Shown here: positions 24,101 through 36,100 of the stretch, one piece after another
How positions within the stretch are numbered: position 1 is the first letter of the stretch
Layout of the letters: every line of letters starts with the position of its first letter
Assembly: GCF_932526225.1 (NCBI RefSeq)
Contig: NC_064036.1
Location: forward strand, 2,356,001 to 2,420,000
Length of the DNA: 64,000 nucleotides
DNA from: Nematostella vectensis
Lineage: Eukaryota; Cnidaria; Anthozoa; Actiniaria; Edwardsiidae
Reading direction: 5' to 3'
Position numbers and translations under genes: made by a program
The notes under the pieces: model-generated
The model's input: only the letters and a program-made list of their open reading frames with translations
What the model was told of the DNA's origin: nothing
Database searches by the model: none

Positions 24101-27100
24101 AATGGCAGACTGGATAATTAGTTTTCTGAAGGTACGTAGGTTGAACATAACTTTTAAATTTTGAAGTAAGATTGCTGCCGCAATTACAAGATTTAGTCTT
24201 TTAAAGGTATTTAAGTTAGAAATAGTCGCTTTGTGGGCAATATGGTACGCTAGCGAAATTGAAAAAAGGAGCCCAATGTATAGAATGCAGTAGGTCAGCG
24301 CATTTATGGAAAATTTTAGCAAAATATTGAAATAGATATTCGAATAGCTGTTTGGTTTCGAGCCTCTTTTTCTCATAGAAAAAAAACACAATCAATATTT
24401 ACAGAAAAGACATGCGTTACTAATACGTGAAAAAAGGAATTACTAATTCAAACAGATAATATTTTTCCATTATCAATTTTCGCTCAGGATTCATTTAAGT
24501 TTTTCTCCTTGTGTACCATTTTTCTTTTTCGTATTATTCAAGCCATATTCGAGAGAGTCGTAACGTTTCCGGCGGCTAAGCCGGAAAGAAAGAAAACCCA
24601 AAGAATATAAAATAAAAACACAATCATGTGATAAACATAAGGTTACGGTCATAATGCACCTTTCAAGCGAGTTTCTTGGATTTTTCTGTGTTATTTTAGA
24701 CAGTAGTATCCTTTATACTAATCATTTTTTTAAAATATATCATTTCTGTGGACCATAGCTTATTAGGCTTTTTTCTTCAAGTCACTAGCTGTGACGATTT
24801 TGACGATTTTGTGGTTGGAAAATTGACAGAGATGAGTTATCTCCTAGGTATATTCTTAGGCATTCTTGCCTAATATGCAGATCATGTTACTTCTAAAATT
24901 TTACGCGAACCACATTTTTGAAAAATATACTATATAAAGGTGTGAGAGAGATGAGATTTGCTTATACATTGGGTTCTTTTAAGACTTAAAAGAACCCAAT
25001 GTAACGCTGGTATTCGTGTAGCCAGGGTTTGCAGAGAATACGCAGCTTATTAGACAAAGATATCATTACAAAAAAGCGCGAAGCTCGAACTCACGGATGC
25101 AAAAGGCGCACACCCCACTCCTCCCCCTCAGCAGATGTTCGCTATACCTGAGAGGGGGAGGGGGGGTTGTTAAGAGATGACTAGTCTAAACAGAGAAAGA
25201 TGCAGGACGCAAAATATTGATTATCTGCAGATGCATTACTCGACGATTGTTGAGATGCAGCAAAGACTGAAGAGATATTCACTAACGATCTAGCAATTAT
25301 TTGAAGTCCAATCACAAGGCCGTAGCAGGGGGTGGGGCACCCCTAATATTTTTAAAAATTAAAAGGAAATGACCAGAAGGGGTTTGGCTGCGCCCCCCCC
25401 CCCCCCCCCCCCCCCCATCTTACGTGGCCTGCTAAGGGTCTGAATAATCATGTATAGCCTTTTTTCGGTTTTAGACAGAACTTGATGAAATACATTTGTC
25501 TAAATAAGCTCTTCAGACAACCTTCAAAGAAGAATTTGAATTATTTAGTAAACAGAATGTGGTGAAAACGAGCACTTTGGTCAAAATCTAGATAACCACA
25601 GATGCTTGAAGATCCAACGCAATTTGCCGCAGCTTTTCACGAACCGAGAAATAAATAGCAATTGCCACTCCCAAAATCCCACTCCTCGAAAATATTTTCC
25701 CTTTTTATATGCTTATCCTGGAGAGTTGAGATTAGCGCCATTCCACCTATTCCATTTGCTCGGCTATTATGAGTTTTCCCACAAAGATCCGTATCCAGTA
25801 AATATCCTTGCGGTAATTCCACTAAAGTCAGCACTCAAACCGTGTTGTAGGCAATTGTTATCAGTTCGTAAGAGCAAGAGCAAAAGAAAGGTCACCAGAA
25901 CCAAATTAATAGCAATAAAATGTCAAAAGTTCCCGAAACCACAGAAGCCCATTTGTCGAGTTTGCGTCCTGTTTCAAGGTAAATATTAAAATGGAATATA
26001 TCCCATTTCCGCATTTGTAAATGCGTGGAAAAAGGACATACACCAATTGTATTCGCTGAATATCGAAGGTGGGGTTAATTTTGTATTTTCAAGGCATAAT
26101 ATTTGTGTTATCACGATCTCTCAAACTCTCCAACACACGCCACTACACTTTACGACAAAATGCTTATCTTCCCGTCTCACCCTCTTTCTAGATACTATCA
26201 CAAAAATAATTATCAAAGGGGGTCCCTCTTGTTTCATCAAAATTCTCGAACCTTTTTTCCTGATACTCTGTGGCGTTTATTTTCAATGGCCCTTACTAAA
26301 AATGGGATGTTTTTCTGAGGAGTTTGAGTAGAGTACCGTGGTGACAGGCGTGTTTTGCATTTAGCTGTTCAGATGACAAATCCGAGTTCGTCAGTGCCGA
26401 TAGATGGACGATTAGTCTCTAAATTATTCATAGCTTTCGCCAGATGCTCTGGAATTCGCCTGACAGTGTATCGGTAGAAAATGAAACGATCTTTTAGCAT
26501 CAAAATCACAGACAACCTCGAGAATATAGAATGCAACTTTGATGCCGACCGGACACCATGTCCTGCAAGGACTGCATTCCAAAACGATTTAAGGTACCGG
26601 AATTATTAGAAAATGTCAATAATTCTTTTTGAATTATGTTAAAAAATGATTTTCTTCCTTTAATGGCGCCCAAGACAATGAAATAGGAGACATCAAAAAT
26701 CACAAAACCATGATGACAGTTTCTTTACATTTTGTTCAAAAGTCGCAATTTTACGTGGGAAGTTAATTTCTAAGTAATGTTTCTTTTAAGTATTTTAAGG
26801 CTTCTTTCCCATTAGCCTTTATTTGTATCACAATGCAACCATTTAAAAAGTCATAACATAGCAATCTTTAAATGGACACTTTGTGATCCTTCTTCTTTGT
26901 TTGATTTAAGACCTTAAGGCTTTTTGTCTAATTGCCTTTTTTCCGGCTTAAATAAGTGAAGGGATGTTTCACTTTCAGTGACCCCTTTTATTAAAGCTTC
27001 ACTACACCTCCCATAATTTCATTTATAGGATATCGCAAATCTTTGGATGAAATGGATACTTTAAATCATACTTAGAATAACATAGTAAGTGCGTCCTAAA

Positions 27101-30100
27101 AAGAGAAGGATAATAAAATATGAAGTTTATTAAAAATGATCCATATCAAAAAATAGATGTTTTACGAATTTCTTGGTGGAAAAATTAAACAGCAGAAATA
27201 AACACGTGAATAAATCATTGTTACGGGTTTTAGGGGAATGCACGATCTGCGCATCTAGTTTTTTTTTTTTTTTTAAAGTATTAACAATAGTATTGAAAAT
27301 TCCTGAAGCATTCTTTAGGCTAGCTACTTGCTCTATGGACTTTAGAGTTAATTCATAATATAGTCTCTGGGACAGAATTGTTTATTTCCCATGTCAAGAA
27401 AAAGATTCAAATTTTACTTATGATTTTGCTTGTAAATGAATTTTTTTTTGCATTGGGAAGGATTTGAATGTTATTTATAATATAATCTGAGAATGAATTT
27501 TTTTTTTGCAGTCAGGGGAAGGGGCCGATGGCGAGAAGGAAACTCTGCACAGTCTTGCGCGGCGAGGAAACACACAGGAAATCCGCGTATTGCTTCAGCA
27601 AAATGAGGGTAAGTACCATAGCATAACAACACGGAGAAGTATCTTTTCTATGGGAGCAATTTATTTCGATTTCAATGGGAGTCTCTCCCAAGAGAAGTAG
27701 GTCGTGTCGATTGTCTCGCATCTCGCATCTCGCATCTCATGTAAAATTTGAAAGAGATTTCAAGAAAATAAACGAAGCTCAGAAAGTCCGTATTTTCCAG
27801 CCGCCTTGAAACCATTGGTTCGCCAAAGGTAACGTAACTTCTTTTAGATATCGACAAGCGTGACTCGTACGGCAAGACCCCCCTTCACTGCGCAGTCTCC
27901 GCCGGACAACTTGCGGCCGTCAAGTATCTTCTGCATTGCCATGCCAACCCGAATCTGAAAGATCACCGAGAGGAGGCACCGCTACACGCGGCCGTCAGGA
28001 CAGGAAATGTTGACGTCGTCGAGGTATGACGTCACTGTTGTCGTGGTAACGACATTACTTTTAGCAGTAGTCTCGCTTGGGTTGCGCCGCCATTATGGTT
28101 GTAGGCCATGTCACGTTGAGTTGTAGGTAACTTGCAAATCAGTTGCGAATTCCAGGTGATTCATAGGGTGGCTCAATTTATGAAATTATAACTAATTTTT
28201 TAAATCTGACCCTAAAAAAAGGCATCATGTGTTGGTTTTATTAAACCCGTGGAACAATCCCTTGATCCGCCGCCACTGCTATAAAAACTAGTGATTATGA
28301 TATAATAGAAAATCCACAAAATACGATTCTGCAGCCCTTTTTGAATCTCACACAAAAGATAAGAATAATTTACCAATCTTTGCTTGTTTTGCTGCCTTTT
28401 GGCTTTTTAAACCACAAGAGATACTATGTAATTTTTGAGGTGTTAAAATTTTACTCGTTTTGTTGTTTTAGAAGGCATTGTTGAACCACAAAAATTTTTA
28501 TTTTGAGTTATCGAAAAAATTCAGGTTTTTCTGCGTGTGTGTTTTAATGCGTTCGTTTTGCTGTTTAAGGCTTTGCTAAACCACAAGGCGACAAATGTGA
28601 ACATCGAGGGGCGTAACAAGTACACCCCCCTACACATCGCCGCATACCTGGAGCACCGTAACGCACTCGAGATCTGCCAGAAACTGGTAAGCACCCGTGG
28701 CGCAGGCATTCCAGACAGGGAAAAGTGTCTCAGGCACAGCCGCTATTTTGTCATCCAAGCAAATCATCAAGCGTGAGAAGCTAGTGCGATATATTTGATT
28801 GGATTTCGCAGATCAGTATAACAGTATAATACAATAATAGTAAAAGCATAACTTTTTTCTCGAGATTCTATCACGGAATGAATGGAAGCATAATTACTGA
28901 CAAAGATGTGGCTGGCTCTCTATCTCGCTTTGGTATTCCTGTGGACAAAAGGAGAAATACAAATACCTTAGGCGTTCTTTGTGCCATAGGTAGCCCAAAT
29001 CTGTCAATCAAAGTATGAAAAGATAAACATTTGCCTTGTGTTATCTCTAACTTGCCCTAGCCGTCACGCGTTTATACTAAAGCTATCGTTGCATGCAAAA
29101 ATGGAGCTTTCCCGCGGGTATGCATTTATGTGGTTGTATGCCTGCAACAAGTCAACTTTTTGGCGACGGTGTCATCTTTGATTGACAGCTGGATGGTGGC
29201 GCGAATGTGACGTTGCGTGGAAGTGATCACATGACCCCGCTGAGCGTGGCTACGATGAAAGGTGCTCATGAAACCATGGAGCTGTTCTTTAAGAAAAGTA
29301 AGTAGCGTGTGGCACTCGATCTTGATGATTTAAATAAAAAGGAGCTTCTACCGGATTTACAACACAGAACCCTTCTACCCTCTCAGAGTCATATGATACT
29401 TTTAGTATAAAGGATGAGCAGCGGTAAAGACTGGCTTTAATTAAAAATGAAGAGAACTCCTTTGAGGTGGGTCCCGTTTAAAAGAAAGCAAAAAGTTTAT
29501 AGAATATTTTGTGTAGAATTTTACGCATAGAAAAACATTATCAACAGGCGCCACTTGGGACCAACTAATTGGCCTATGCGGGTGTTCCCGCTATTTCACT
29601 TGTCTTTTTTCTTCTAGTTTTCAGCAGTTTCTTACGCTTAGTTTGCTTGTTGAGTTAAATTACAACAATATGATGGATGAAATAACATAGCAGTTATCGT
29701 TATTTCCTTGTAATCTAGTCCTTGTCACCGGCAGGTCACGAGCTCCAGAACGACCCTAAGAAATCGATGGACATTTTGTACAGCGTGGATTATGAAGGAA
29801 GCACACTTTTACACCTCGCTATCGACAGTGGCTCACTCAAGGCCGTCCTTCTCTGTCTGGACCAGGGGTGTTCCCTCACCGCTATACGGGTCAGCACCGG
29901 GAAGGGTGGGGAGGGAGGGGAATGTCACGGTAGTCGTTTTAGTATTGCCATTCAAGGTAGTCCTTGTGTCCGGAACAAGGGACCCTGCCACAGACAGTGT
30001 CAGATCGTGGGAGGATCAGGGAAGGGGGCAAGGTACGGTAAAAACACGGACGCATACAAAATAAAACTGGGCAAAATAACGAGAGAAGCCCCCTTTTTAC

Positions 30101-33100
30101 AGACACAGTACGCCACACCCACCCTCCAGAACAGCCTTCAACAGCTGATAATGGTGCACTTCTATTTATTTGAAACGGCATTTCTTATGTTGAAATGAGT
30201 CAATGAATATATCTGCTCGTGTGCTCTCCTCGTACAGCGTGTTGATGGCGGCTCGCCCATCCACCTGGCCTGCAGGCTCGGCGCCCTGGACATCGTGCAG
30301 TGTCTTCATCAGCATGACCCCTCGACCTTCATCTCCATACTTCTGGACAGGGAAGGCATGACCCCCTTGCACAGGTAATACATGACCTCTTTTTGCCGGG
30401 ACGGCCACACCCTTTTACTTCTTGTACAAGTATACATGACCTCTGTTTGCTGGGACGAGCACACCAGCGGATCACAGGTGAAATGCGCAGGCCAACAAAT
30501 AAAGTAGAATCTTCATAGCACGGGCCTCCTTAAAGCGGGCACCCCAATATTACGGAATCCTTTGTGGTCCCGAGTTTTTCTTTATATAGGAGCTGGAATG
30601 TATCCATTACATATGTAACCTTAGTCTCTCTTCTTCAGGGCGGCGATGTTTAACCATGAAGGCGTTGTGCGATTCATTATTGAACAAGTGAGTATGACGA
30701 TGGTGATGCTTATAGATAATGATGGTACTGATAAGGTGGTGGTGGTGGTGGTGATAGTTGTGGTAGTGCTGTTTGTTGGTGATGGTGATGGTTGGTGATG
30801 ATGATAAGAGTTGTGAGAGTTTTAATGAAGATAAAAATGACGACGATGATTATAATGATATGACTCGTACCATCAGGGTCTAGACCTCAACCCTCGCGAT
30901 AAGGAAAAGTGTACGCCGCTGCTACTGGCTGCAGCACATGGCTGCTCCAACGTCGTCTCCCTGCTGCTAGACAAGGGCGCGGACGTCTCGTGCAAAGATG
31001 ACAAAAACCGGACAGCATTGCACTGGGCCGTCGGTCAGGACAAGACTATCGAGGGGTTACTTGATGTATGTTCTTCGTTTGTTTTGCTGCTGACTTTGAA
31101 GTAGTAAAAAACATAAAATATGTTGGCATACATCTTTAGGGATACAGGGATACAAAACTGGGTAGAGAGAGGGGGTGACAAAAAGCTAAAACAAAATCTC
31201 GCCTCTTCCCTTTTGCTTTGCCTTGTTTTCAAGGCCATTCACATGATCTACTCTTCGTCTTTGGGGATGATAGGTTGATAAATGAGATTTCGTATTTGAA
31301 TGGCTTGCCTACATTTTACATTACATTCGACACACTTGTAGACCAGAAAATATTTCTAATGCTAAGAGATCGAAAAGTGTGTTCCAGAACGGCTCGTCCA
31401 ATTCATTCTTCTTTTCAGGATCCCAGGGTGCAGTCCCTTCAGCTTGTCAACGACCAGGACAGCACGGGTTCCACAACACTCCACTACGCCGCGCAAGGGG
31501 GATTCCTCAAGGTACGAAACTTGGTACAGTCTGAATAACGAAGCAGTATTTATACCAACCTGCTTTTGACTTCTCTGTCATGACAACACACCTATCTGCG
31601 CATTCCCATGGCGTAACTTATTTCTTATTTTAAAAAATGTACAGGGGAATATAAAATGTACAGGGGAAAGCCTGAAGTGTGTTACTTGGTTCACTCAAAT
31701 ATGCTAATGAGGACTATGTCATTCGCAGCATGACAATTTAAAAAAAAACTTTGATAGACCTCTAGATGCTAGTAATGACTATAATAGACCTTTAGAAGCT
31801 AGTAATGGCTATAATAGACTTTCAGAGGTTAGTAATGGCTATAATAGAACTTTTAAGGCTAGTAATGACTATAATAGACCTTTAGAGGCTTGTATTGGTT
31901 AAAATAGACCTTTAGAGGCTAGTAATGGCTACAATAGACCTTTTAGAGGCTAGTAATGGCTATAATAGACCTTTAGAGGCTAGTAATGGCTACAATAGAC
32001 CTTTAGAGGCCAGTGTTGTCGTCAGTTTAATCAGCTTCAAAAGTTTTAATTTTACTTTTAGAGCGTTTTATTGCTTCTGAAGAATGGCGCTGATCCGAGT
32101 CTTAAGAACCACAAGCTAGAGACGCCACTACATCTGGCCGCAAGGTGATAAGATTTTCCTACCCCCCCCCCCCTCCCCCCCTTACCCCCATCCACCTCAA
32201 TAGCATCACGTGGTATAACTGATTGCCACAAACAATAATACAGAAATAATTTAGTCATTCAACGGGAAGTTTGTTTATTGAAAATAACGTTCAACTTTAT
32301 CCCCAAATGTGAGATGATGGTAGACTATTTCCATACATGCTGTTTTTCCGTCAGCTTATACTGGTATACATACGACATACTGATATCGCTATGTATGACA
32401 TTCTTAGTCACGGCTGGCTCCCGATCGTCAAGAAGCTGATGGAAGGCCGCCAGACGCGACTTATGAATGTAGGCAACTTAAGTGACCACACGCCTTTGCA
32501 CCTTGCTGCTTCTAACGGGCAGGAGAAAGTGGTGAAGTTCTTGCTAGACCGCGGGGCCACCATAGAAAGGTATGGACAGAAACCGTTAGAAACCACGCTT
32601 TGGTTTCCTGGTTTGTGAATCTTAAAGAAAATAAACATTTCCATAGACAGGTTAAAATCATATGGTATGTGGATTATAGGGACACGGACGGTGGTACAGC
32701 TAATAACAATGCGTTTGTGGATTATAGGGACAATGACGGTGGTACAGCTAATAGCAATGGGTTTGTGGTTTATAAGAAGAAGAAACATCTTTTATTTGCA
32801 CACAAAATTAAGTGTTACATAGGTTGGTTTTTGTTTTATTTTTGTTTTCATTAGAGATATAATATTACTCTTTTTTTTCTTTTTATATTCATATATATAT
32901 TGAGAGGGAGAGGAGAAAAAAACAACAACCTAGAGTTGCATACCGAGGGGAGACAATGCTTCGGTGCGGGCACCCTAGAATAGCTTGAGAGCTAAACGGG
33001 CTAGGGTGCACTTAAATGTTAGGGAAAAAATCCTAGTTTGGAGATCTGGAGGCTGTGTGCATAAGCAAGAACGTACGAGAAAAACACAGATATAGAGACA

Positions 33101-36100
33101 CGACAAGGATACAACAAGGATACGACAAGAATACAAGCTGGTACAAGCAGAGCGGAAAAAGTAAAAGACAAAAGGAAGGAAGGAATATATGGCCAATTAG
33201 GTGATAGTATGGGTTACAGGTGAAGATGTGAGTGGGTTAATAGGTGGCGACCATGTCGTCTGACAATGATTTTTGAAGGATTTCATATTTAGGTCTTTGT
33301 CATTTTTGGTGAGTTCGTTCCAAATTTGTACACCTCTAAATCTGATGTTGAATTTCCCGTAGTTGGTTCGTGCTTCAGGTAGGGTGTAACTAGATTTAGC
33401 AGAAAGTCGGGTGTTGTATTTGTGGGAAATTATATGAAAGAAAGAGTCAAAAGTTGTGGGGAGAGTTCCAGAGTGGTATTGGTACATAAATAGCGCTCTG
33501 TGGAAGTAAACTATATCTTTAACCTTGAGAAGTCCTAGTTGTTTGAAGATGGGACATCGAATTTAGAAAAAGTCATAATTCGCATCCCACGTTTTTGAAT
33601 TATAGAGAGAGGTTTTAGTGTTGTACTATAGGTGTTGCCCCATACTAAATTTTGACAAGATCTCAAATCTCGGTAGTTCTTTTAAATAGTCAATTGATAA
33701 GCTCTTAGAGCAAAGACAGCTAGAATTCGAATTGTATGATAAATCAAGAAGTTCAGGCTTAGTTAAGCTATTGAATTGAAAAGTTTCTGAGCGCCACGAT
33801 TCACATATCCAAAATTTATTTGTTTTCGATATATATCTAAATTCTTTGACCGATAAGCATGTGCATTTTAGGTGAAAACAACATATGCACTGGTCACATT
33901 CAATAGCTCTATCGCTCTTCTTTAGTGACTGTCGACAGGTTCGACAGGAATCTTCATTTAAATTAGACATCAATACGTACTAGACTTACGTGCCTGTTAA
34001 GTTTGCTGACTCTACCTCTTGTGAATCGTGGTCTTCTCGTTGCTTGAGGTGGAGTAAATCCTGTGATTTACTGATCAGCACAGCTTGGCCGTCGTTATTT
34101 TTCCTCAGGAACACTTTTCCATTCTGCGTCCAAATGTACTTGAACTTCAGATCATGTCTGGCGCTTAACGCCGCCTTGAACAGCTCCCTGTTGCCTGGAC
34201 TCAAACTTTCCGAAATGTAGATCTTGTTATCGGACCGCGTGAGACCAATGTCCCGTACGGATTTATCTCGGAGATGTTTCCGACCGGCATAAAATCGGTC
34301 TCGAACATCTCTGCGTGCAAATTTGACAATAATTGATGCAGTCGGCGTGTTAACATGTACTCCTGGCTTGGCTGGGCGCTGGTTGGGATTCGGTCTCGGA
34401 GCAGGTAGCCTGTGGCTTGTGCTTATGTCTTCTTCTAGGATTTCGACTTCCATAATTTCTCCTACCTCTTTTACTACGTCTTTCGTGTTCTCCGTAGGTG
34501 TTTAAAGGAACGCCTTTAATCTTTAAACAATGCCTCCTCGAGTACTGTTCTATGTCGTCGAGGGACTTCTTCGTGGTATTCAAATCTCCCGCCATTTTGT
34601 TGAGTTCCACTTTAATTAGCTTGTTCTCCGTTTCGAGACTTGTGTTCCTTGACTCAAGGAACTTCACATTTTTGGTTAGTATATCACATTGGTCGTGCAG
34701 AAAAGCAAGCGAGTTCACAGCCTCCGCCAGTTGTGAGGATAGATCTTTGAGGCTTGATTTCATGGGCCGTAGCTTCTCGTCGAACTTTCTATCGAGGAGG
34801 TCCTCGATCGCCTTGAGGTCGCTAGCCATACTAACAGTGCCAAAGCACTTTTATAAATAGAATATTCACTTCCTTCAATGAACACATTATTACAGACAAT
34901 ACATATACGACATTGAAGAGCAAATAGACGAGCAGGAAGGGAAGAAAGCTTGACGGCTTAACAATTAATTTTCCCTCCAGAGCTCCAAGGACAACCGACC
35001 ATGACGACGGTCATGAAAGATTTTCATGAGGGTGGAGGATGGTACAGCTAATAGCAATGGGTTTTTGGTTTAAAGGGACACGGAGTGTCGTACAGCTCTA
35101 ATAGGTTTGTGATAAAAGGGACAAGGAGGGTCGTACAGCTCTAATAGGTTTGTGATAAAAGGGACACGGAGGGTCGTACAGCTAATAGTAATGGGTTTGT
35201 GGTTTATAGGGACACGGAGGGTCGTACAGCACTGCATTTTGCTGCCGCTAAGGGCTCGCTCAGGAGTGTGCAGCTCATTTGCATGGCGAATCCAAACTGT
35301 ATCAACGACGAGGATAACGCAGATCAGGTAAAATGGTAAAATCGTATCTATAAGCGAAGGATCAGATTTCCAAGTCCTTTCTTAACAAGATAATCGTACG
35401 ATAAAGCGCCCATTTCAATCGGCTGATGTGGGGATGTTCTTGCGGAATGTTTAAATAGATTATAAACCGTTGTTTTCAGATCGTTTGCTTTTCGAATGAT
35501 TATCGAATAAAAACAATAACAAAGGTACCTTGGCTGTTTCTACTTCCTGAAATAAAGCATTGAGTGTGGAATGAAAAGCACTTTGTAGCGAATTTGCTTT
35601 GATCTTGTTCTGAGCATCTTCGACTCCCTATTTTCGCAGGACACATCTCTTCATCTAGCAGCCAAGAATGGGCATAGCGAGGTAGTGGACTTCCTTCTCT
35701 CCGACCCAAACCAGAAGATAACCTACAATGGGTATAACCAGAATGGACTGGATGTGGCCATAGAGGCGGGCAGAGAGAACGTTGTCATGGTGATAGCCAA
35801 TCATACAAGGTGGGTACAATTTACTACGTCACTGTCACGCAAGCGCTCGTAGTGACCACAGCGGCTGCGAAGGAGACTACTACGTCACATATTGCCACGT
35901 GATCTATTCAACGGCTGACCATTTTATCAAATTATGGAGAATTCCACTCTCTGTGTTACTTGACTTGGAGCTACTGAGAGGAGGCCATAGTTTGGCCTGG
36001 TAGCTAATCCAGTAGCAATGTTTAGAGAAGTTTCTTTGATTGCGCACTTTTCAACGATCTTACCTCGCTCCAAGAGTCCCCGCCATTTCCATCCAAATTG

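Larger units (their letters stand above)
21166..27511. other. TRPA intron 1 (6.3 kb) with small repeats
   Basis: No further coding exon was recognised. It contains short C/G-rich inverted-repeat elements (22535-22650, 22841-22999, 25320-25437), poly-C runs at about 23395-23416 and 25392-25414, a 39-bp palindrome, and a duplicate of the exon 2 acceptor near 27436-27460. Confidence 0.55.
32870..35030 (-). mobile_element. Internally deleted non-LTR retrotransposon (LINE) in TRPA intron 12
   Basis: Minus-strand remnant of about 2.1 kb. In 5' to 3' order it holds: 34829-33986, an ORF1-like protein with an N-terminal coiled coil, a [21 protein letters not shown]-binding start and a [13 protein letters not shown] core, now split by a frameshift near 34450-34500; 33973-33626, a PHD-like zinc finger (CRTC, ECDQC, CFHLKC, WIC) at the start of the second protein; then directly 33487-33197, the reverse-transcriptase C-terminal tail ([27 protein letters not shown]). 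Endonuclease and RT catalytic regions are missing, so it is not autonomous. A T-rich stretch near 32870-32890 could be the 3' tail. The clade (CR1/L2-like) is tentative. It lies antisense to the channel gene, inside a splice-site repeat array. Confidence 0.8.

Noticed and set aside
25606-25989. 127-residue frame in TRPA intron 1 with a possible donor at 25979
   Set aside because: No acceptor in phase, no recognisable motif, composition like the surrounding intron.
32345-32407. Earlier acceptor for TRPA exon 12 at the CCGTCAG near 32355
   Set aside because: It gives the wrong phase after exon 11; the TTCTTAG ending at 32407 keeps frame and yields an intact ankyrin repeat.
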